Source: Oscillospiraceae bacterium (GTDB lineage: Bacteria; Bacillota; Clostridia; Oscillospirales; Acutalibacteraceae). Taken from it: DNA of 18,528 nucleotides. Below the pieces are notes generated by a model. It had not been told where the DNA came from. It was given only the letters and a program-made list of their open reading frames with translations, and did no database searches. Below are positions 6,788 through 13,485 of this stretch, in pieces. The DNA lies in the NCBI GenBank assembly GCA_015066165.1, contig SVOX01000012.1:1-18528 (forward strand), given 5' to 3'. The position numbers were made by a program, and so were the translations under genes. Each line of letters opens with the position of its first letter. Position 1 is the first letter of the stretch.

Positions 6788-6793
6788 AATAAA

Positions 6794-7243
6794 TTATTCC
6801 TCGGTTTCTTCTTCACCGCAGTCGCAACATTCACAGTCGCAACCTTCAAAATCAAATTCAAGTTCTGTTCCGCAGTTGGGACAAACCATGCCTTCTTCTT
6901 CGAGCATTTCTTCATCAAGATAAATTACGTCGTTACAAGCAGGACATTCAATTTCGTAAACTTCGTCGTCGCAACAATCACAATCGCAGTCGCAATCGTC
7001 ATCATCGTCGTCATCATATTCGTCTTCGTAAACGTATTCTTCAAGGTCTGCCAAATCTTCGTCAACTGCGTCGATTTGTTCAATGATTTCTTCGCAACCT
7101 TCTTCGATATCACAAATTTCATCAGTAATATCACCAAGTAAATCTATGATGGCGGCAAGAACTTTACCTTCAGGTTTTGTGTCATCAAGTTTTAAACCTT
7201 CAGCCAAACCTTTGATATAAGCAATCTTTTCACAAATATCCAT
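6794..7243 (-). CDS. CD1247-type acidic, Cys-rich zinc-ribbon protein
   Basis: This 149-residue cytoplasmic protein is of unknown function. The N-terminal 45 residues (KIAYIKGLAEGLKL, then EGKVLAAIIDLLGDI) match the N-terminal domain named after C. difficile CD1247. A helical, strongly acidic linker follows, then a run of seven Asp and alternating Cys-Asp (residues 77-93). A zinc ribbon follows with CPAC at 100-103 and CPNC at 121-124, and a Cys-rich tail (135-142) completes it. I count 17 cysteines. The ribosome site GGAGG lies 8 bases before the ATG. It begins 18 bases after efp ends, so both share the promoter at 7855-7883. Metal binding by the ribbon is likely; whether the Asp-Cys tract binds metal is a guess. 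No enzymatic motif is seen. Confidence 0.82.
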   Translation of the reverse strand: MDICEKIAYIKGLAEGLKLDDTKPEGKVLAAIIDLLGDITDEICDIEEGCEEIIEQIDAVDEDLADLEEYVYEDEYDDDDDDDCDCDCDCCDDEVYEIECPACNDVIYLDEEMLEEEGMVCPNCGTELEFDFEGCDCECCDCGEEETEE

Positions 7244-7261
7244 TTTATTTACCTCCGTAAA

Positions 7262-7819
7262 TTATACGCGTTCCATATATTCGCCTGTACGGGTGTCAAC
7301 TCTGATCATTTCACCTTCATCAATGAAAAGAGGTACACGAATTTCAGCACCTGTTTCCAAAGTTGCGGGTTTGGTAGCGTTGGTAGCAGTATCGCCCTTG
7401 AAACCAGGGTCAGTTTTAGCAACTGCAAGTTCAACAAATGTTGGGGGTTCAACACCAAAAACCTTGCCTTTGTATGACAAAATTTTGCAAACCATATTTT
7501 CTTTAACAAACTTAAAGTTATCACCAAGTTCACTGCTGTTTATGGGTTCAAGTTCGTAAGTTTCTTGGTCCATAAAGTAGTAAAGGTCACCGTCGTTGTA
7601 AGAATATTCCATATCTTTTCTTTCAACGTAAGCGGTTGGGAACTTTGCTGTTGGGTTATAACTCTTTTCAATAACTGCGCCTGTAATAACGTTCTTTGTT
7701 TTTGTTCTTACAAAAGCAGCACCCTTACCTGGTTTTACGTGTTGGAATTCAACTACTTGAAGTACGTTGCCGTCTTCTTCAAAAGTAACACCATTTCTAA
7801 AATCGCCTGCACTAATCAT
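7262..7819 (-). CDS. efp: translation elongation factor P
   Basis: EF-P binds the ribosome between the P and E sites and relieves stalling at polyproline stretches. The 185-residue protein has the three-domain length of the family: a KOW-like N-terminal domain, a central OB domain and a C-terminal OB domain. The tip of the N-terminal loop reads HVKPGKGAAFVR with K32 at the position that is post-translationally modified in other bacteria. No EpmA/EpmB gene is in the window, so the modification used here is unknown. The ATG at 7819 follows TTTGGAGGAT; seven in-frame codons upstream lack a ribosome site. It is the first gene of the minus-strand series, driven by a perfect consensus promoter. Confidence 0.97.
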   Translation of the reverse strand: MISAGDFRNGVTFEEDGNVLQVVEFQHVKPGKGAAFVRTKTKNVITGAVIEKSYNPTAKFPTAYVERKDMEYSYNDGDLYYFMDQETYELEPINSSELGDNFKFVKENMVCKILSYKGKVFGVEPPTFVELAVAKTDPGFKGDTATNATKPATLETGAEIRVPLFIDEGEMIRVDTRTGEYMERV

Positions 7820-7854
7820 AATTATCCTCCAAATGTGCAAATTTTTACTTATTT

Positions 7855-7883
7855 ATTATAAAACTTTTGAGTTATTTTGTCAA
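7855..7883 (-). promoter_or_regulatory. perfect consensus promoter of efp
   Basis: On the minus strand TTGACA and TATAAT are exact and separated by 17 bases, with the -10 box about 35 bases before the efp ATG. It should give strong constitutive expression of efp and the CD1247-like gene. Confidence 0.9.
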
Positions 7884-7921
7884 GGTTTAGTATATACTTT
7901 CAAGCCACAAAATACCAATAT

Positions 7922-8002
7922 TCATTTAAATTCCTTTATAATTCGTTCTAAATTTGCTTTTTGCATTTCATCAAGCCCGCTCGCATTATATAAAACAAAC
8001 AT
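7922..8002 (-). other. possible 26-codon ORF in the divergent gap
   Basis: The gap 7884-8021 between the efp and flavodiiron promoters holds one short minus-strand frame, MFVLYNASGLDEMQKANLER followed by IIKEFK and TGA. Its composition is protein-like (amphipathic, Lys/Glu-rich), but there is no ribosome site, an in-frame stop lies directly before the ATG, and no promoter is clear. It could be a small peptide, a remnant of a decayed gene, or chance. Confidence 0.15.
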
Positions 8003-8021
8003 TTAAAGGCCAATAAATATG

Positions 8022-8049
8022 TTGAAAAACAAAAAAAGTGTGGTATAAT
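8022..8049 (+). promoter_or_regulatory. promoter of the flavodiiron protein gene
   Basis: TTGAAA and TATAAT are spaced by 16 bases, and the -10 carries a TG extension (TGGTATAAT). It lies 27 bases before the start codon, followed by an AAAGGAG ribosome site. Confidence 0.75.
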
Positions 8050-8076
8050 TAGAACATAAAATAAAGGAGAATTAAA

Positions 8077-9225
8077 ATGATAACAAACACAATTAAATAT
8101 GTTGGTGTAAACGACCATAAAATCGACCTGTTTGAAGGTCAGTATATAGTGCCAAACGGCATGGCTTACAACTCATACATCATTGAAGACACAAAAACCG
8201 CCGTAATGGATTCGGTTGATATAAATTTTGCAAAAGAATGGCTCCAAAACATCGAAAACACACTTGGCAACAAAGCACCTGATTATCTTATAATCAGCCA
8301 CATGGAACCCGACCATTCGTCAAGCATTACCGCTTTTACAAACAAATATCCCGATGCTCTGGTAGTTGCAACCGATAAAGCGTTTCAAATGATGCAAAAG
8401 TTTTTTGAAACCGATTTTTCTGCTCGTCGCCTTGTTGTAAAAGAGGGTGACACACTTGATTTAGGTGAGCACAAACTGTCCTTTATAACAGCGCCAATGG
8501 TTCACTGGCCCGAGGTTATGATGACCTACGACGCTACCGACAAAGTGCTCTTCTCTGCCGATGCTTTTGGTAAATTCGGCGCCCTTGACTGCGAAGAAGA
8601 CTGGGCTTGCGAAGCACGTAGATATTATATTGGAATTGTTGGTAAATACGGTGTTCAAGTGCAATCAGTTCTCAAAAAAGCCGCCGCTTTGGATATACAA
8701 ATTATATGTCCGCTTCACGGACCTGTGCTTAAAGAAAATTTGGGTTATTATCTTGACCTTTACAACATTTGGTCTTCTTACGGTGTTGAGAGCGAAGGTG
8801 TCCTTATTTGCTACACTTCAGTTTACGGCAACACCAAAAAAGCAGTGAATTTTTTAGAAGAAGAATTAAAAGCGCTCGGTTGTCCTAAAGTCGCTGTAAA
8901 CGACCTTGCTCGTTGTGATATGGCTGAAGCGGTTGAAGACGCTTTCCGTTACGGAAAAATCATACTCGCCACTACCACCTATAACGGCAGTATCTTCCCC
9001 TTTATGCACACATTTATAAACGAATTAACCGAACGTGGCTTTAAAAACCGCAAAATTGGCATTATTGAAAACGGAAGTTGGGCACCTGTTGCAGCAAACA
9101 CCATTAAAAAAATGCTCGAAAACAGCAAAAACCTCACTTTTGCCGATACCACCGTTACAATTCACTCTGCAGTAAAAACCGATACAAAAGAAGCAATTAA
9201 AAATTTGGCGAAAGAATTTATATAA
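8077..9225 (+). CDS. FprA-type flavodiiron protein (A-type flavoprotein)
   Basis: This cytoplasmic 382-residue enzyme reduces O2 to water, or NO to N2O, taking electrons from rubredoxin. The N-terminal metallo-beta-lactamase-like domain carries a complete diiron site: H75-x-E77-x-D79-H80 (HMEPDHSS), H143 (VHWPEV), D162 (SADAFGKFG) and H214 (CPLHGP). A flavodoxin domain starts near residue 241, with the FMN phosphate loop YTSVYGNTKKA and a later TYNGSIFP loop. There is no C-terminal rubredoxin or flavin reductase extension, so an outside donor is needed; the rubredoxin gene downstream is the obvious candidate. Such proteins are typical of anaerobic Clostridia. Whether O2 or NO is the main substrate cannot be decided from the sequence. 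Confidence 0.94.
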   Translation: MITNTIKYVGVNDHKIDLFEGQYIVPNGMAYNSYIIEDTKTAVMDSVDINFAKEWLQNIENTLGNKAPDYLIISHMEPDHSSSITAFTNKYPDALVVATDKAFQMMQKFFETDFSARRLVVKEGDTLDLGEHKLSFITAPMVHWPEVMMTYDATDKVLFSADAFGKFGALDCEEDWACEARRYYIGIVGKYGVQVQSVLKKAAALDIQIICPLHGPVLKENLGYYLDLYNIWSSYGVESEGVLICYTSVYGNTKKAVNFLEEELKALGCPKVAVNDLARCDMAEAVEDAFRYGKIILATTTYNGSIFPFMHTFINELTERGFKNRKIGIIENGSWAPVAANTIKKMLENSKNLTFADTTVTIHSAVKTDTKEAIKNLAKEFI

Positions 9226-9230
9226 TGGTA

Positions 9231-9260
9231 TTGCATAAATAAACCAATTTGTGATATAAT
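9231..9260 (+). promoter_or_regulatory. promoter of the rubrerythrin-rubredoxin pair
   Basis: TTGCAT and TATAAT are separated by 18 bases, with a TG extension before the -10 (TGATATAAT). It lies in the 62-base gap after the flavodiiron gene. There is no terminator in this gap, so rubrerythrin may be made from both promoters. Confidence 0.65.
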
Positions 9261-9287
9261 TTTAAAAAAATAGAAGGAGTTTTTATT

Positions 9288-9830
9288 ATGACAAACAAAT
9301 ACCATGGCACTCAAACAGAAAAAAATCTTGAAGCGGCTTTCTCGGGCGAATCTCAAGCGAGAAACAAGTACACTTACTACGCTTCAAAGGCAAAAAAGCA
9401 GGGCTTTGAACAAATAGCCGCTTTATTCTTAAAAACTGCCGAAAATGAAAAAGAACACGCTAAAATGTGGTTCAAAGAACTTCACAACGGCATTGCCGAC
9501 ACTAAAGATAACCTTTTAGATGCTGCCGAAGGCGAAAACTATGAATGGACCGATATGTACGACGGTTTTGCAAAAACCGCTGAAGAAGAGGGCTTCCACG
9601 AATTAGCACGTAAATTCCGTTTGGTTGCAGCTATTGAAAAACATCACGAAGAACGTTACCGTGCACTTCTTAAAAACGTTGAACTCTCACAAGTGTTTGA
9701 AAAGAGTGAAGTTAAAGTTTGGGAATGCCGTAACTGCGGTCATATTATTGTTGGCACAAAAGCACCTGATGTTTGCCCAACTTGCGACCACCCTCAAGCA
9801 TATTTCGAAATATGCGCCGAAAATTATTAA
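9288..9830 (+). CDS. rbr: rubrerythrin
   Basis: This is a cytoplasmic peroxidase that reduces H2O2 to water with electrons from rubredoxin. The 180-residue protein has a ferritin-like four-helix bundle (about 1-135) with the family carboxylates: E21 in SGESQARNKY, E54-x-x-H57 in ENEKEHAKM, E100/E101, and E117-x-x-H120 in IEKHHEERY. A C-terminal rubredoxin-like Fe(Cys)4 domain follows, with C147-x-x-C150 and C163-x-x-C166. Length and layout are standard. AGAAGGAG precedes the ATG. It is followed 19 bases later by a free rubredoxin and preceded by a flavodiiron protein, which supports a role in oxygen and peroxide defence. Confidence 0.97.
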   Translation: MTNKYHGTQTEKNLEAAFSGESQARNKYTYYASKAKKQGFEQIAALFLKTAENEKEHAKMWFKELHNGIADTKDNLLDAAEGENYEWTDMYDGFAKTAEEEGFHELARKFRLVAAIEKHHEERYRALLKNVELSQVFEKSEVKVWECRNCGHIIVGTKAPDVCPTCDHPQAYFEICAENY

Positions 9831-9849
9831 TTTTTAAGGAGAAATTTTT

Positions 9850-10005
9850 ATGAAGTACGTATGCAATATTTGCGGTTATGTTTATGATGAAGAAATGGGC
9901 GACCCCGATAACGGCATTGCAGCAGGCACAAAATGGGAAGATTTACCCGATGATTATGTTTGCCCACTTTGCGGTGTTGGAAAAGACGATTTTTCACAAG
10001 AATAA
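9850..10005 (+). CDS. rubredoxin
   Basis: This one-electron carrier protein has a single Fe(Cys)4 centre. The 51-residue product has the two knuckles C5-x-x-C8-G (CNICGYVYDEEMGDP) and C38-x-x-C41-G (YVCPLCGVGKDDF), plus the family pattern GIAAGTKWEDLPDDYVCP. A strong AAGGAG ribosome site precedes the ATG, and a terminator follows the stop closely. It very likely feeds electrons to the rubrerythrin and flavodiiron protein encoded upstream. The reductase that supplies it is not in the window. Confidence 0.96.
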   Translation: MKYVCNICGYVYDEEMGDPDNGIAAGTKWEDLPDDYVCPLCGVGKDDFSQE

Positions 10006-10021
10006 CCCTAAAAATCAGTTT

Positions 10022-10056
10022 AGCGGCGCAGAAAATTCTGTGCCGCTTATTTTTTT
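10022..10056 (+). terminator. rho-independent terminator after rubredoxin
   Basis: The stem AGCGGCGCAG / CTGTGCCGCT includes one G-U pair and is followed by TATTTTTTT. It starts 16 bases after the rubredoxin stop and closes the oxygen-defence cluster, separating it from the polA promoter. Confidence 0.9.
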
Positions 10057-10077
10057 GCAAAATTTTATAAAATTTTA

Positions 10078-10106
10078 GTGACATATATATAATTTAGTGG
10101 TATAAT
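10078..10106 (+). promoter_or_regulatory. promoter of the polA-to-PBP series
   Basis: GTGACA and TATAAT are 17 bases apart, with a TG extension (TGGTATAAT). Further TATAAT-like repeats follow directly. This is the only clear promoter I see for the eight genes up to the right edge. Confidence 0.75.
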
Positions 10107-10140
10107 CTATAATATATAATTATATTAGGGGGAAATTGGG

Positions 10141-12663
10141 TTGAAATTACTCGCCATTGACGGTAACAGCATTATAAACCGTGCCTTTTACGGAATAAAA
10201 CTTTTAACCACAAAAGACGGTCAATATACTAACGGTATATATGGCTTTATTAATATTTTGCACCGCTTGGAAGAACTTGAAAATCCCGATGGTGTTGCCG
10301 TTGCGTTTGACCTTAAAGTTCCCACCTTCCGTCACGAAATGTACCCCGAATATAAAGCAGGTCGCAAAGGTATGCCTGAAGAACTTCGCAGTCAAATGCC
10401 AATTTTAAAAGAATGGCTTGCTTTAGCGGGTTATACTTGCATAGAATGTGCCGGTTTTGAAGCGGACGATATTTTAGGTACCCTTTCCGCACTTTGTGAA
10501 CAAAACGGTGACGAGTGCATCATTTCCACAGGTGACCGTGACTCTTTGCAACTAATTTCCGAAAAAACACGTGTATTACTTGCCGCTACCAAAATGGGCA
10601 AACCCGAAATCATAAACTTTACAAAAGATGCCCTTTTTGAAAAATACGGCCTTACACCCAATGAAATGATTGAACTAAAAGCTCTTATGGGTGACTCTTC
10701 GGATAATATCCCCGGTGTTGCAGGTGTTGGTGAAAAAACCGCTAACGACCTTGTAAGCCGTTTCCACAACATTGATTATATTTACCAAAACATTGAAACT
10801 ATTGACCTTAAAGATTCGGTTAGAAACAAACTGATTATGGGTAAAGAATCGGCATTTTTAAGCCGGAAACTTGGCACAATTTGTAAAACCGCTCCCATAA
10901 ATCAAAACCTTGACGACTATAAAATCAAACCCCAGAACACAAACGAACTTGCCCGTCTTATGACAAGACTTGAGTTCTTTAAACTAATGGAGAAAATGAA
11001 CTTAAAGCCCGAAATCGCCCATAATGATTCGGCTTTACAAAATAAACGTGTAATTACCGTTTTAGATAATCCGCAGTTTTGCGAATCGGCTACTGTTTAC
11101 TTTGAAAACGGTCAGTACGCCGTTGTTAGCGGTGATAGTGTATTCAAATGTGACAGTAACACAGTAAAACAACTTTTTGAAAACCAAAAAATTTCAAAAA
11201 AAGTTTACGATTATAAAACCATTTGTAAACAATTTGAGTATATAATAAACGTAACTTTCGATGCTTTGCTTGCGGGTTATATTTGCAACCCTTCGGCTTC
11301 GAGTTATGCACCCGACCGACTTTTTGCAGAATATGATGCCGTTTTGCCCGAAATAAAGGGCGAAAGTAACCCCTTGTTACAAAACGCCTGTCTTTTTGAC
11401 GACGTTTGCAACAAACTAAACGACCAACTTCAAAAAAGCGGACAACTTGACCTTTTTAAAGATATTGAACTCCCACTCGCTAAAGTTTTGGCAAGTATGG
11501 AACAAAAGGGCTTTAAGGTTGACCTTTTGGGTCTTCAAAATATGTCAAAAGAACTTGAAGAGCGAATTTCAAAAATCCAAAGTGAAATTTATTCACTTGT
11601 AGGTTATGAATTTAATCTCAACTCCCCAAAACAGTTGGGTGTTGCCTTGTTTGAAGAATTAGGTCTTCCCGCAAAAAAGAAAACCAAAAGCGGTTACAGC
11701 ACCAATGCCGAAGTTTTAAAAGAACTCAAAAACGTACATCCGGCAGTTTCACTTTTGCTTGAATACCGCAAACTTGCAAAACTCAAATCAACTTATACCG
11801 ACGGTCTTCAAGGTTGTGTAGCGCCCGACGGCAGAATTCACACAACCTTTAACCAAACCGAAGCCAGAACAGGCAGAATTAGTTCTTTAGAGCCAAATCT
11901 TCAAAATATTCCCGTAAGAACCGAAGAAGGCAAACGTTTACGTGAATTCTTTGTTGCCGAAGACGGATATGTGCTCGTAGATGCTGACTATTCACAAATT
12001 GAACTTCGTGTACTTGCAAGTATGGCTAATGACAGTAATATGATTTCGGCATTTGAGAGCGGAGCCGATATTCACACAGCAACCGCTTCTCAAGTTTTTT
12101 CAATGCCGATAGATATGGTTACACCCCTTATGCGTAGCCGTGCAAAAGCGGTTAACTTTGGTATTGTTTACGGTATAGGTGCCTTTTCACTTTCAAAAGA
12201 TATTGGCGTTACCCGTAAAGAAGCCGATAATTATATTAAATCTTACTTGGCAACATATCCTTCGGTAGCCAAATATATGGAAAACACCATTGCCGATGCC
12301 AAACAAAACGGATATGTTACAACACTTTTTGGCAGACGCCGTCCCTTGCCCGAACTTTCAAGTTCAAACGGAATGATACGTAGTTTTGGCGAAAGAGTTG
12401 CAAGAAATGCCCCCATCCAAGGCACCGCCGCTGATATAATAAAACTTGCAATGATTAAAGTTTTTGAACGGTTAGAACGTGAAGTTCCCACGGCGCATCT
12501 CATTTTACAAGTACACGATGAACTTATTGTTGAATGTAAATCCGAAGATGCCCAAAAGGTTTCACAAATCTTGCAAACTGAAATGCAAAATGCGGCAAAC
12601 CTAAAAGTAACACTCACTGCCGATGCAAACTACGGCAAAAACTGGTTAGAGAGTAAGGGCTAA
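10141..12663 (+). CDS. polA: DNA polymerase I
   Basis: This enzyme fills gaps in repair and removes Okazaki primers. The 840-residue protein has an N-terminal 5'-3' exonuclease (about 1-290; LLAIDGNSIINRAFYG, STGDRDSLQL, GDSSDNIPGVAGVGEKTA), a middle 3'-5' exonuclease-like domain, and a polymerase domain with motif A D616 (DYSQIELR), motif B K669-N672-F673 (KAVNFGIVYG) and motif C D793 (QVHDELIVE). The middle domain lacks the D-x-E proofreading motif, as in other Gram-positive PolA, so it is probably inactive. Phe673 at the Tyr/Phe switch predicts discrimination against dideoxynucleotides, as in E. coli Pol I. The start is TTG with GGGGG 8 bases upstream; the family N-terminus begins right there. 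The stop overlaps the next start by one base (TAATG). Confidence 0.97.
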   Translation: MKLLAIDGNSIINRAFYGIKLLTTKDGQYTNGIYGFINILHRLEELENPDGVAVAFDLKVPTFRHEMYPEYKAGRKGMPEELRSQMPILKEWLALAGYTCIECAGFEADDILGTLSALCEQNGDECIISTGDRDSLQLISEKTRVLLAATKMGKPEIINFTKDALFEKYGLTPNEMIELKALMGDSSDNIPGVAGVGEKTANDLVSRFHNIDYIYQNIETIDLKDSVRNKLIMGKESAFLSRKLGTICKTAPINQNLDDYKIKPQNTNELARLMTRLEFFKLMEKMNLKPEIAHNDSALQNKRVITVLDNPQFCESATVYFENGQYAVVSGDSVFKCDSNTVKQLFENQKISKKVYDYKTICKQFEYIINVTFDALLAGYICNPSASSYAPDRLFAEYDAVLPEIKGESNPLLQNACLFDDVCNKLNDQLQKSGQLDLFKDIELPLAKVLASMEQKGFKVDLLGLQNMSKELEERISKIQSEIYSLVGYEFNLNSPKQLGVALFEELGLPAKKKTKSGYSTNAEVLKELKNVHPAVSLLLEYRKLAKLKSTYTDGLQGCVAPDGRIHTTFNQTEARTGRISSLEPNLQNIPVRTEEGKRLREFFVAEDGYVLVDADYSQIELRVLASMANDSNMISAFESGADIHTATASQVFSMPIDMVTPLMRSRAKAVNFGIVYGIGAFSLSKDIGVTRKEADNYIKSYLATYPSVAKYMENTIADAKQNGYVTTLFGRRRPLPELSSSNGMIRSFGERVARNAPIQGTAADIIKLAMIKVFERLEREVPTAHLILQVHDELIVECKSEDAQKVSQILQTEMQNAANLKVTLTADANYGKNWLESKG

Positions 12664-13484
12664 TGAATATTTTATTTGTATGCACGGGTAATACTTGCAG
12701 AAGTCCTATGGCAGAAGGTTACCTAAATCATAAATATAAACAACACACCGCTAAAAGTTGCGGACTTTGCGCAACCGCTTCACCCGTAAGCCAAAATTCA
12801 AAACAAGTTATGGAAGAAATAGGTGTTGATATTTCTACACACGTGTCAGCGCCTTTAACAAAAGAATTGCTCGCTTGGGCAGAAAAAATAATTTGTATGT
12901 CACCTTCACACAAAGAAGTGCTTGAAAGTATTGGCGTTAAAGCCGAAGTTTTGGGAAACGGAATTGCAGACCCATTTGGCTGTGATATATCAACTTACCG
13001 CAAATGCCGTGACCAAATAGCCAAAGAAATCGACCAACTTTTTGAAGAATTTGAAGTTGTGGCTATTGAGTATAAGCATTTAAAAGAAATTGCAATGCTT
13101 GAAAAGGTTTGCTTTTCTACCCCTTGGAGTGAGCAGTCGCTTTGCGACGCGCACAAAACGGGTACTCGCTTTTTTGTGGCAACAAACGGCAAAAAAGTTT
13201 TGGGTTACGTTGGTATTTCGGTAATACTTGACGAAGGTTACATCACCAATATTGCAGTTTTCCCCGAATACCGAAATAAAGGTGTTGCAACCGCACTGCT
13301 TTTAAAACTCTTTTCACTGGCGAGTGAAAAAAATCTTTCATTTATTTCATTAGAAGTCAGAGAAAGCAACCACTCCGCAATATCTCTTTATGAAAAAATG
13401 GGATTTTTACAAGAAGGTAAAAGAAAAAACTTTTACACTTTACCAACCGAAGACGCACTTATTTTAACAAAAAGGTTTGATTAG
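12663..13484 (+). CDS. fused YwlE-like phosphatase and RimI N-acetyltransferase
   Basis: This is one uninterrupted 273-residue frame with two catalytic domains. Residues 1-129 are a low-molecular-weight phosphotyrosine-phosphatase fold: P-loop C7-TGNTC-R13-S14 and general acid D103 in DPFG. T11 matches the residue that makes B. subtilis YwlE a protein-arginine phosphatase. Residues 131-273 are a GNAT acetyltransferase of the RimI type: acetyl-CoA loop RNKGVATALL (204-213), LEVRESNHSAISLYEKMGF (230-248), and the C-terminal RKNFYTLPTEDALIL. RimI acetylates the N-terminal alanine of ribosomal protein S18. The domains meet with almost no linker. The ATG overlaps the polA stop, and tsaD follows within two bases. 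RimI beside tsaD is a common order; the fused phosphatase is the odd part. Domain calls are firm; substrates are inferred. Confidence 0.88.
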   Translation: MNILFVCTGNTCRSPMAEGYLNHKYKQHTAKSCGLCATASPVSQNSKQVMEEIGVDISTHVSAPLTKELLAWAEKIICMSPSHKEVLESIGVKAEVLGNGIADPFGCDISTYRKCRDQIAKEIDQLFEEFEVVAIEYKHLKEIAMLEKVCFSTPWSEQSLCDAHKTGTRFFVATNGKKVLGYVGISVILDEGYITNIAVFPEYRNKGVATALLLKLFSLASEKNLSFISLEVRESNHSAISLYEKMGFLQEGKRKNFYTLPTEDALILTKRFD

Positions 13485-13485
13485 T

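Noticed and set aside
6133..6918. Long 261-residue form of the PAP2 protein
   Set aside because: The extra N-terminal 59 residues are a shadow of the CD1247-like gene and the terminator hairpin; the ATG at 6741 has a good ribosome site and a normal family N-terminus.
6961..7020. Simple-sequence repeat of GTC/ATC-like triplets as a possible phase-variation tract
   Set aside because: The repeat is trinucleotide, imperfect and in frame; it encodes the Asp/Cys tract, so length changes would not shift the frame.
6617..7141. Plus-strand 174-codon open frame opposite the CD1247-like and PAP2 genes
   Set aside because: Its Val/Phe/Ile-rich product is the antisense of Asp/Glu-rich codons; it has no ribosome site or recognisable domain.
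8041..8058. PerR-box-like sequence over the -10 of the flavodiiron gene
   Set aside because: By eye it matches only about 10 of the 14 defined positions, and most of these belong to the TATAAT box itself; the second arm is poor.
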